From the NCBI GenBank assembly GCA_964443745.1, contig CAYUEN010000030.1, forward strand, positions 1-24,348: a stretch of DNA of 24,348 nt. The letters are read 5' to 3'. The notes beneath the pieces are model-generated. The model was given only the letters and a program-made list of their open reading frames with translations, did no database searches and was not told where the DNA came from. Shown here piece after piece: positions 6,364 through 18,400 of this stretch; positions within the stretch are counted from its first letter, which is position 1; each line of letters opens with the position of its first letter. Both the position numbers and the translations under genes were made by a program. Source of the stretch: CAYUEN01 sp964443745 (GTDB lineage Bacteria > Campylobacterota > Campylobacteria > Campylobacterales > QNZT01).

Positions 6364-8610
6364 TCAGGAGATAGCCGCTACGACCTGCCACTCGTTGTTG
6401 ATCTGTGTCATCAGGTTGGCTGTGTTTTGTACTTCACAGACATTGGTGACATCAGGATCGTTGGTCGTGTTCCACGTATTGATATCATCGATGATATTCT
6501 GCAGATCCGTTGCGTTGAGTCCTCTATCCTGAACACCTGCATTATTGCTGGCATCTTCAGGAGTATCGATCTGAATGACGAAATGGTCTTTGATATCTTG
6601 CCATTTACCTTTGATCGTGATGATATCGTTGCAGTCGCCGTCGGTGTATTTGATCTTGAGTGCATCGTCGGCCGTATTGAGCGTATTGTCCGCACCCAGA
6701 TCGAGATAGAACGCGACATCTTTATAGTCGACGGTCGCACCCAGGACGATTTTGTTTTCACCTTCGAGATCGACGACACAATCTGCGCCATCGCCTTTGT
6801 TGAAGTAGTAGACGTCATTGCCCGCGCCACCTTCGAGATGGTCGCTGTCGGCACCACCGACGAGAACGTCGTTGCCGTCACCGCCATAAATCCTATCCTG
6901 TCCACCGTTTCCATAGAGCAGGTCGTCGCCCGCTTTACCGTTGATCGTGTCGCTACCCGCACCTGCCGCGATCAAATCGTTTTCGTCCGTACCGCAGTAG
7001 GTGTTGTTGTTACAGCCGCTGCTGGTGATGTAGTTGTCGACTTCCTGGCCGTTCGCTCCGAGCACGTTGATATGAACGGTAGCCGTATCTTTTGTCGATG
7101 TAAGATCGCTGGCCGTTCCTTCTCTATCGTATACCGTATAGGTAAACTCGTCAGGCATCGGTACACCCGTCGCATCGACATGGTTTGGCGTATATCTGAG
7201 CAATTCGTTCGCCATATCCAGATCGATGATGCTATGCGCTTTCGTATTGGCGGTTTTTCCGACGTTGTCTATATACATTTTGTCGTTGACATCGAGGTCG
7301 ACATCGTTTCTGAGGACCGCTTCATAGATGTTTCCTGTAGGCAGATCGGTATAGGTGATGATATAGTCGTCATTTGCCTCGATCTGATCGTTCGTACCGA
7401 CGATTTTGATCTTCGCGGTGGCGATATTGCTCTCTCCCACCTTTTCGTCGGCTTCGAGTGTTCCGTTCGCATTTTTGTCGTAGTACTCTTCCGCTTTGTA
7501 CTGGAACGTGATGCAAGCTTCTTCGCCCGCACCCAGCGCGTCGAAATCACCATCGATCATAAACCGTCCGGTATTTTCATTGAAGTGGATCGTCGCATCA
7601 AGAAGTGCGGGATCGACATCGTCGGACGTGAGTGTGAAATTACCACTGCCACCGATGATTTTAAATTTATGCTCATCGTGCGTATCGGGATCGTCTACTT
7701 GCAACTCTCCCTGATAGACCGTCGCATCACCGACATTTTGATCGACCTTTCCATCAGTCACTTTCGGTCCACCGTCGATGTAATTGTTTGGATCCTGATG
7801 TGGCGCGTCACCCTCGAGACCGGTATCGCAAAAATCTTCTACGGTCGCCGCGTCGTTTTGTCCCATGACGGAGATCGTGATTTTTTCGGTTTTGATATTT
7901 CCGACCGCATCCGTCACGTCAAAATCATAAGTCTGCGCATCCATCTCGCCCTGGCTGAGATGCTGTGCCTTGGCGTTGTCGAGCACATAGGTATAATCGC
8001 CGTTTTGATCGATCGTCAGCTGACCCAGCTCTTCCGTCGCGGAAGTGTAGACAAGCGTACCCGGGACGACCGCCAGAGAGTCGTTGACGGGGTTTTGGTT
8101 GGACTCGCCGTCGCTGTAGGGGTTGTTCTCGTTGCCCGTACCATTTCCTTCGTTGACGTTTGGTTTGTCGTTTGCCAGCGCGTTGCCCGTAGCCGTCGTC
8201 GTCTGACCATCTTCGAAGAGGATGCTCGTCTCTTCGGGTCTGTAGATCCTGTCGTCTGGATCGAAGAGGACATCTCTCAACTCACTTTTGAGCGTACCGT
8301 CCGTGGCTTCGAACCAGAGATGTCCGTCATCGTCGTCATTGTCATCCGTATTCCAAGTTTCATCCAGTGCGCCAGCTGAAAGCGTTCCGGTGAAATTACC
8401 GTCCGCATCGACGACAACAGCTACCGAATACGAGTGCGCCTGCGTAGTCGGCGTCTTTTCGGGATAGATGTTGATGGTGATGTTCGCCGGAGGGTTGTTG
8501 CCATCGTAACCTTCGAGCTTACCCTCTATCTTTATCCCGTTTATCTCTTCTTCTTTCGTGATCGCATCGCCCTGTGCGATGTCGGTCAGCTTAATACCTG
8601 TGTATGCCAT
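6364..8610 (-). CDS. RTX/VCBS-repeat secreted protein, likely type I secretion substrate and adhesin-like
   Basis: This 748-residue acidic protein has no signal peptide. Residues 1-125 form an Ig-like start, about 183-256 a VCBS repeat (LTIDQNGDYTYVLDN to ISVMGQNDA), about 291-408 a second VCBS-like unit ending KIVGTNDQ, and about 409-518 a cadherin-like tandem domain (EANDDY to VHINVLG). Seven Gly/Asp nonapeptides span 540-602, followed by a C-terminal ~145-residue tail that should hold the uncleaved secretion signal. RTX repeats bind calcium and fold outside the cell. The exporter genes lie directly downstream. A strong AAAGGAGA ribosome-binding site precedes the ATG. Seven cysteines (261, 366, 533, 539, 611, 660, 725) are many for an RTX protein. 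No lipase or protease domain is recognisable, so surface adhesion or an S-layer/matrix role is the best guess. Confidence 0.88.
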   Translation of the reverse strand: MAYTGIKLTDIAQGDAITKEEEINGIKIEGKLEGYDGNNPPANITINIYPEKTPTTQAHSYSVAVVVDADGNFTGTLSAGALDETWNTDDNDDDDGHLWFEATDGTLKSELRDVLFDPDDRIYRPEETSILFEDGQTTTATGNALANDKPNVNEGNGTGNENNPYSDGESNQNPVNDSLAVVPGTLVYTSATEELGQLTIDQNGDYTYVLDNAKAQHLSQGEMDAQTYDFDVTDAVGNIKTEKITISVMGQNDAATVEDFCDTGLEGDAPHQDPNNYIDGGPKVTDGKVDQNVGDATVYQGELQVDDPDTHDEHKFKIIGGSGNFTLTSDDVDPALLDATIHFNENTGRFMIDGDFDALGAGEEACITFQYKAEEYYDKNANGTLEADEKVGESNIATAKIKIVGTNDQIEANDDYIITYTDLPTGNIYEAVLRNDVDLDVNDKMYIDNVGKTANTKAHSIIDLDMANELLRYTPNHVDATGVPMPDEFTYTVYDREGTASDLTSTKDTATVHINVLGANGQEVDNYITSSGCNNNTYCGTDENDLIAAGAGSDTINGKAGDDLLYGNGGQDRIYGGDGNDVLVGGADSDHLEGGAGNDVYYFNKGDGADCVVDLEGENKIVLGATVDYKDVAFYLDLGADNTLNTADDALKIKYTDGDCNDIITIKGKWQDIKDHFVIQIDTPEDASNNAGVQDRGLNATDLQNIIDDINTWNTTNDPDVTNVCEVQNTANLMTQINNEWQVVAAIS
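6805..6993 (-). repeat. Seven in-register RTX nonapeptide repeats
   Basis: The encoded residues 540-602 split without gaps into seven nine-residue units: GTDENDLIA, AGAGSDTIN, GKAGDDLLY, GNGGQDRIY, GGDGNDVLV, GGADSDHLE and GGAGNDVYY. These follow the GGXGXDXUX calcium-binding pattern (U is a large hydrophobic residue). Such blocks form parallel beta-rolls on meeting calcium outside the cell. The DNA of the units has diverged, so this is an old repeat. Confidence 0.93.
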
Positions 8611-8672
8611 GGTGTCTCCTTTATATGTATTTGTCTTTTTTCATTCACTCGTGTCATTCAACACACCTTTTT

Positions 8673-8708
8673 ATGAATCAACCGTTTACCTATATATTTC
8701 CGATTCAT
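8673..8708 (-). promoter_or_regulatory. Inverted repeat flanking a candidate -10 box upstream of the RTX gene
   Basis: Perfect 7-bp arms ATGAATC (8673-8679) and GATTCAT (8702-8708) enclose 22 bases that include TATATA on the minus strand (8691-8696). If that hexamer is the -10 box, transcription would start near 8684, giving a 74-base leader before the RTX start. The arms could be an operator or the base of a weak hairpin. The repeat is real; its role is a guess. Confidence 0.3.
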
Positions 8709-8715
8709 CTCTATT

Positions 8716-10311
8716 TCATTCGGCCTCCTCAAATATATAGGTTGTGATGACCTCTCCGGCCCGGCTGACGGTGACGGTACGGAGGTCCTCGCTGTATTGA
8801 TAGTCGAGTTTTATATCGTTTTGACTCGCCTCTTCGAGAAAACCGTCGCCCGAATAGTCGATGACGAATTCCGATGCCGCACCGATGACGAGGTAGTCCA
8901 GTTTTTTCGTTATGGGATCGAATTCGACCTTGACGGGCATCGTATAGTTTTGGGAAGGATCTGCGGGATCTTTATAGGCATACTCGACAAGATTCCCGCC
9001 CGCATCGTAGATGTACTCGAACGCCGTCAAAGCGGTATACTCCGGCAACACCGACATGTTGTCGTCGACCAGCGCGCGATTGAGCGTGGCGTTGTAATCG
9101 GCCGTCGCGAACGGATGGTCGACATCGGCGTAGTAGAAGCCGGATTCGATCTTGGTGATGGCTCCTCTACTGTCGTAGTAATAGCGATCCGTAACCGCTT
9201 GGCCAAATTGGATGTTTCGGATATATTTCGTCATTCGCCTCTTTTTGTTGTAGGCGGCCGAATCTTCTATGTTGTAGATATAACGCAATCCGTCGCTCAG
9301 GGAGAGGCGATTTTCGACGATGAAGTCCGCGAGCGGATTCTCCGGAACCGACTTGAACACGCGCAGGGTAGTGAGTTTGCCGTCTGCGTCGAATCCTTTC
9401 ATGATCTTTTTGTCTTCTTCGTACACGTAATGCATCACCTTGCCGTTATCAGGACCACCATGAACTATCGTATCCGTCAGATAGTTGTTGTCGTCGTAGG
9501 TATAATTGGTCGTGATTGTCTGGCCGCCGGATTTCTCCTGTTTTTCTCTCAGCAAAAACACTCTCGTCTCTACCGGTGCGGAGGTATCCTCGATGACGCG
9601 TGCGGTTACGGTGAGGTTGATCTCGCTGTAGCCGTCTTTTGCCGTCAGTATGATGGAGTATTCGTTCGCGCTCTCGTTCGATTCGTTGTAATCGGGCGCC
9701 TCAAACTGCAAAACGTTACTACCGGACAACATCGTAAACGGGCTGTTGCTCGGATGAATCTCGTACTCGATAGGAGTGTGTTTGGCCTCTTTCGTCAGTA
9801 TCACCATATTTTTGGTCTTGTTTTCGACTACCGAGCCCATACTGCCTGTCGTCATATCGAAAGCGAAAGGCTTGTCTTTGAGATCTACCGTAAAGTTTTT
9901 CGTAGCGCTCAAGTGGCTGACATCGTCGGTAACGGTCACACTGAATTCGTAATGGCTCTGTTTCTCATAATCGGGTTTCTCCTTGAACGCGACCACCTTG
10001 CGATGGATATCTCTCGTCACAGGATCTATAAGATGAAAAAAATCTTTATCCGGGCCGCCGAGTGCAAAGCTGACGGAATTGTTGTCTTCGACCTCAATCG
10101 TGACCACATCGAGCTTCGGAGTATCCTCTTTGATCGTGAAGTTCGTCTGAAGATTTAGCGAAAATTTGGGTACAGTCGTATCGGTCTGTTCCGAACCCTG
10201 CTCACCTACATTGTTGTTACCGGCATCGGCGCCACCGCCTCCGCCACCGCATCCCTGGATTCCAAGCGCGAGTGCAAAAACCAGCGTAAAAAATAGTGTT
10301 CTCTTCTTCAA
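8716..10311 (-). CDS. Predicted lipoprotein with cadherin-like and YD-like repeat segments
   Basis: I choose the TTG at 10309-10311 (531 residues) because AGAAGGAGA lies just upstream and the protein then begins MKKRTLFFTLVFALALGIQGC, a lipoprotein signal with Cys21 followed by six glycines. The in-frame ATG 57 bases earlier would put a basic, Cys-containing stretch before the signal and overlaps a likely -10 box. Residues ~50-145 and ~165-242 look like two cadherin-like domains (PDYEKQSHYEFSVTVTDD; PDYNESN to YSIILTAKDG). The rest has Tyr-Asp strand motifs like RHS/YD repeats (YTYDDNNYLT, YYYDSRGAITKIE, YIYDAGGNLVEYAY). Six acidic sequons (N77, 209, 212, 232, 407, 418) suggest N-glycosylation. 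It directly precedes the RTX gene and may anchor or assist it at the outer membrane, but its function is unknown. Confidence 0.8.
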   Translation of the reverse strand: MKKRTLFFTLVFALALGIQGCGGGGGGADAGNNNVGEQGSEQTDTTVPKFSLNLQTNFTIKEDTPKLDVVTIEVEDNNSVSFALGGPDKDFFHLIDPVTRDIHRKVVAFKEKPDYEKQSHYEFSVTVTDDVSHLSATKNFTVDLKDKPFAFDMTTGSMGSVVENKTKNMVILTKEAKHTPIEYEIHPSNSPFTMLSGSNVLQFEAPDYNESNESANEYSIILTAKDGYSEINLTVTARVIEDTSAPVETRVFLLREKQEKSGGQTITTNYTYDDNNYLTDTIVHGGPDNGKVMHYVYEEDKKIMKGFDADGKLTTLRVFKSVPENPLADFIVENRLSLSDGLRYIYNIEDSAAYNKKRRMTKYIRNIQFGQAVTDRYYYDSRGAITKIESGFYYADVDHPFATADYNATLNRALVDDNMSVLPEYTALTAFEYIYDAGGNLVEYAYKDPADPSQNYTMPVKVEFDPITKKLDYLVIGAASEFVIDYSGDGFLEEASQNDIKLDYQYSEDLRTVTVSRAGEVITTYIFEEAE

Positions 10312-10356
10312 AACAGCTCTCCTTCTATAGTTTTTCCTCGCTCTTTTGTTGCAATT

Positions 10357-10362
10357 AGCATA
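10357..10362 (-). promoter_or_regulatory. Candidate extended -10 promoter for the lipoprotein gene
   Basis: The minus strand reads TGTGCTATGCTAAT, containing TG-C-TATGCT, an extended -10 element. Transcription would start near 10350, about 40 bases before the TTG start and downstream of the alternative ATG at 10366-10368. It therefore also supports the TTG start. There is no clear -35 box. Confidence 0.45.
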
Positions 10363-10554
10363 GCACATTTAAATAATTTTGAAAAGTTGTAATTAGAGAG
10401 AATATTTAATATATTTAATTTTCCGTTAAAATTTTTCAAACAAAAATATAGGTATAAAGTTTTTCGATTTAATATATAAATTTTTTATCGATATATTTCA
10501 AATATTTTAATTTTTTTAAAATTTTCTACAAGACGAGCTGGAAAAATTTTTTCA

Positions 10555-10582
10555 ATTTTAGCAGATGTTACATTCTGTAACA
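10555..10582 (-). promoter_or_regulatory. 17-bp palindrome beside an extended -10 box, candidate operator-promoter
   Basis: The palindrome TGTTACA-TTC-TGTAACA (10566-10582) is perfect apart from its 3-base centre. On the minus strand it is followed after two bases by TGCTAAAAT, a TG-extended -10 element (TAAAAT at 10555-10560). Transcription would start near 10548, so the palindrome would span about -18 to -34, where a bound repressor would block RNA polymerase. I cannot assign the regulator family. Confidence 0.45.
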
Positions 10583-10592
10583 CTTTTTTAGT

Positions 10593-10623
10593 TATTTGAT
10601 TTAAGATTAGGGATTATCAAATA
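10593..10623. repeat. 8-bp inverted repeat with a 15-base loop
   Basis: Arms TATTTGAT (10593-10600) and ATCAAATA (10616-10623) are perfect complements. The half-sites recall FNR/CRP-type TTGAT and ATCAA, but the spacing is far wider than the 4-base gap of that family. It lies 10 bases from the 17-bp palindrome, so the two may form one control region. AT-rich sequence makes chance repeats more likely. Confidence 0.35.
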
Positions 10624-10750
10624 GAGAAATTTCAAAATAACATGAATTTTATCCTTGGTAATTCAAGATATTTAATATTAATTACTTATATTTTGAAGAT
10701 TTTCTTTACTTTTTCTACTCTTAAAAGCGTAAATTAGATTATTTTCGAAA

Positions 10751-10778
10751 CCTCGTTTGGACTTTTCGGTCCACAAGG
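10751..10778 (-). other. Bulged hairpin in the rpoC downstream region
   Basis: On the minus strand CCTTGTGGAC pairs with GTCCA and CGAGG around a CGAAAA loop, giving ten base pairs with a two-base AA bulge on the 3' side. It lies 104 bases after the rpoC stop. It is followed by TTTCG and then AU-rich sequence, so it is not a standard terminator. It could be a 3' UTR stability or processing element, or part of a small RNA. Confidence 0.35.
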
Positions 10779-10842
10779 GTAGCTATCTAAGTTTTGCAGT
10801 GAAATATGGAACGGATTTTGGAAGAAAAAAGAGTGTTTTGGA

Positions 10843-10866
10843 CCGACAGGTCAAGCGACCTGCCGG
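10843..10866 (-). terminator. GC-rich hairpin just after rpoC, probable terminator or 3' end stabiliser
   Basis: On the minus strand CCGGCAGGTC pairs with GACCTGTCGG around a GCTT loop (10 bp, one G-U pair), 15 bases after the rpoC stop codon. A TTTTTT run follows only after 12 more bases (10826-10831), so it is not a textbook intrinsic terminator. It would mark the end of the rpoBC message and separate it from the accessory block. Confidence 0.55.
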
Positions 10867-10881
10867 CTATTTTGGAGTGTA

Positions 10882-15373
<4,492 letters not shown>

Positions 15374-15402
<29 letters not shown>

Positions 15403-18400
15403 TGTGCTCTTCCTTTTCTTCAAATATCTCTACATCGAGTGCGAGTGATTTCAATTCGTTCGTAAGGACGAAAAAGGTTTCGGGGATACCCGTGGAAGGG
15501 ATATTCTCCCCTCTCGTGATCGCTTTGTACGCCTGCATCCTTCCCTCCACGTCGTCGGACTTGATCGTCAACATCTCCTTGAGGGTATAGGCGGCACCGT
15601 AGGCTTCGAGTGCCCACACCTCCATCTCACCGAATCGCTGGCCTCCGAAAAGCGCCTTACCGCCGACGGGTTGCTGCGTAACCAGCGAGTAGGGGCCGGT
15701 ACTTCGCGCATGGACCTTTTCGTCGACGAGGTGGTGGAGCTTGAGCATGTACATCACACCGACGTTGACACGCTCTTTCATCGGCTCGCCCGTGCGGCCG
15801 TCGAAGAGTTGCGTCTTTCCGTCGGGATCGATGTTGGCCATTTCGAAAAGTTTTTTGAACTCCTCTTCGTCGACACCTTCGAAAACCGGGGTGGCGAATT
15901 TGACACCCCGACTCCAGTCTCTGGCGTATTTCAAAAAGGCTTCGTCATCCAGAGAGTTGATGATCTCTTCGGCTTTGGTGAATTTGGCGACATTGGCGAT
16001 CTCCAACATCTTCGCGCGCAGTCTCTTGATCCAATCACCCTGCTGCTTTCTGAATTCCTCTTCGATCTGTTGCCCCAGACGTTTGCCGACCAATCCCAGG
16101 TGCACCTCCAGAATCTGCCCGATGTTCATACGGCTCGGTACGCCGAGAGGATTGAGGACGATATCGACCGTTTCGCCACTCTTGAGATAGGGCATGTCGA
16201 CCTCTGGAACGATATTGGAGACGATACCTTTGTTTCCGTGCCGTCCGGCCATCTTGTCGCCCACTTTGAGTTTGCGTTTGGTCGCGATATAGACTTTGAC
16301 CAGCTTGACGACTCCGCTGGGAAGAATGTCGTCTTTTTCGAGGACGGAGAGTTTTTCGTCGTGCTCTTCTCTGAGCCGTCGCTTCTCGTTCTGGAAATAG
16401 GCTTTCAAGTCGGCGAATTTCTGTTGCACCTCTTCGGGATAGGATTTGACGATCGTATTAAGTGCGAAGCGGTTGACCTTCTCCAACTCTTCTTTGGGAA
16501 TCTTCTCGCCGGGCTGGTACTCTTTCTCGCCCACCGTACAACTACTCTCCAGCGGTGTCTTGGAAAGCAGCGAATTGACTTTTAGCAACTCCTCCCTGTC
16601 GATCATCAGCAGCTTGTCGTGATGGTCGCGATCGAGCACCTCTTTCTCCGCTTCGTAGGCCTCTATCGCTCTGGGATCCTTTTCGTATCCTTTTTTGGTG
16701 AAGATCTTCACATCTACGACCACACCCTCCATAGACGGCGGGCAATAAAGCGACTTGTTGACGACATGCCCGGCCTTTTCGCCGAATATCGCCCGCAACA
16801 GACGCTCTTCGGGTGTAGGTTTGACTTCGCCTTTGGGGGAGACTTTGCCCACCAAAATCATGCCCGGTTTGACGTAGGTACCGATTTTGACGATGCCGCT
16901 GTCGTCCAGGTGCATCAGATTCTCCTCCTTGATGTTGGGGATATCTTTCGTGATCTCCTCCACGCCGTCTTTGAGTTCTCTGGCTTCCACCTCTTTTTCG
17001 TAGATGTGTACGGAGGTGAAGGTGTCGTCTCTGATCAGCCTTTCGTTGATGACGATCGCATCTTCGTAGTTGTATCCGTTCCACGGCATAAACGCGACCA
17101 GTACGTTCTTCCCGATCGCGATCTCACCCTGATCCATACTCGGCCCGTCGGCGATCACCTGCCCTTTTTCGACGTAGTCTCCCTTCTTGACGATCGGTAC
17201 CTGGCAAAAAGAGGTGTTTTGGTTGGTGCGCATGTTTTTGTGCAGCCAGTAGTGATCGATAAACGCTCCGTTTTCGTCTTCACCCAGAATGTAGATGTTT
17301 TTGCTGTCGACCTTCTCCACGATACCGGCACGTTTGGCTTTGAGCGCTTCCCATGCATCGCGCGCGACCACCTTTTCGACACCCGTTCCGACATAGGGGG
17401 CATCCGACCATAGAAGCGGAACCGCCTGACGCTGCATGTTCGACCCCATCAGGGCACGGTTGGCGTCGTCGTGTTCGAGAAAGGGAATCAAGGAGGCGGC
17501 CACACCCATGACCATACCGGAGGAGAGGTCGATCAGGTCGACTTTGTTCTTCTCCAGCAGTTTGATCTCTCCATCTATCCGTACTTCGATCAGATCTTCG
17601 ACGATATTCCCCTCTTCGTCCAGCTTGGTACTGGCGGGGGCGATCACGAGCCCCTCCTCCTGCGTCGCGGTGAGATAGACCACTTCGTCGGTCACTTTGG
17701 CGTCCTTCACCTTTCGATAGGGCGCTTCGACGAATCCCAGGTCATTCACCTTCGCGTAGGAGGCGAGCGTATTGATCAGACCGATATTCTGCCCTTCCGG
17801 CGTCTCGACCGGACAGATACGGCCGTAGTGCGTGGGGTGGACGTCCCTCACCTCAAATCCGGCGCGCTCCTTGACCAGACCCCCCTCGCCCAAAGCGGAG
17901 AGTCGTCTTTTGTGCGTCACTTCGCTAAGTGGATTGGTCTGATCCATAAACTGCGAAAGCTGCCCGCTCGTAAAAAACTCCATGATCGTGTTGGTGATCA
18001 TTTTGGAGTTGATGAAGTCATGCGGCATCAACTCTTCGGTCGATCCGCTGATCGTCGTGAATTTGTCGCGGATCGATTTTTGCATTTTGACCAGACCGCT
18101 GTGAAGCTCGCCGGAGAGAAGTTCGCCGATCGCACGAATCCTTCGGTTTCCGAGGTGATCCCTGTCGTCGATATGCCCCTGGCCGTTTTTGACCTTGATC
18201 AGGTATTGTACCGTGTTGATGATATCTTCGGTCGTCAGTACCGTCACGTAATCGGGGACTTCGATCGAGAGTTTGTGATTCATCTTCATGCGACCCACGC
18301 GCGTGAGATCGTATCTCTCCGGATTGAAGAAGAGATCCTGTACAAATGCGTGTGCCGCCTCTTTGGTCACCGGCTCTCCCGGGCGCATGACCTTGTAGAT

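Larger units (their letters stand above)
10312..10881 (-). other. 570-nt AT-rich spacer between rpoC and the lipoprotein gene
   Basis: No convincing coding frame is present on either strand. From 10369 to about 10740 the sequence is extremely AT-rich, with many A and T runs. In transcription order it holds a GC-rich hairpin after rpoC (10843-10866), a second hairpin (10751-10778), an 8-bp inverted repeat (10593-10623), a 17-bp palindrome next to a TGCTAAAAT promoter-like box (10555-10582), and an extended -10 box (10357-10362). It reads as the boundary and control region between the conserved operon and the accessory block. Confidence 0.7.

Noticed and set aside
6364..8610. LapA-type retention adhesin with a LapG-cleaved di-alanine N-terminal anchor
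   Set aside because: No TAAG-like cleavage motif or retention module is visible in the first 130 residues, and no LapD/LapG genes are nearby.
6364..8610. N-glycosylation of the RTX protein (DGNFT, EGNGT)
   Set aside because: Two sites in 748 N-, D- and G-rich residues are close to background, and T1SS cargo does not enter the periplasm where PglB works.
10566..10590. Plus-strand terminator (TGTTACATTCTGTAACA followed by CTTTTTTA)
   Set aside because: The stem is only 7 bp and AT-rich, and no plus-strand gene exists to need it; the position beside a minus-strand -10 box makes an operator more likely.
10751..10778. Possible cyclic-di-GMP (GEMM) or other known riboswitch in the hairpin after rpoC
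   Set aside because: The conserved GEMM loop and receptor motifs are not present, and I could not match any other riboswitch consensus.
10312..10881. Small gene, CRISPR array or origin in the AT-rich spacer
   Set aside because: No coding frame with a ribosome-binding site, no regularly spaced direct repeats and no cluster of DnaA boxes were found.
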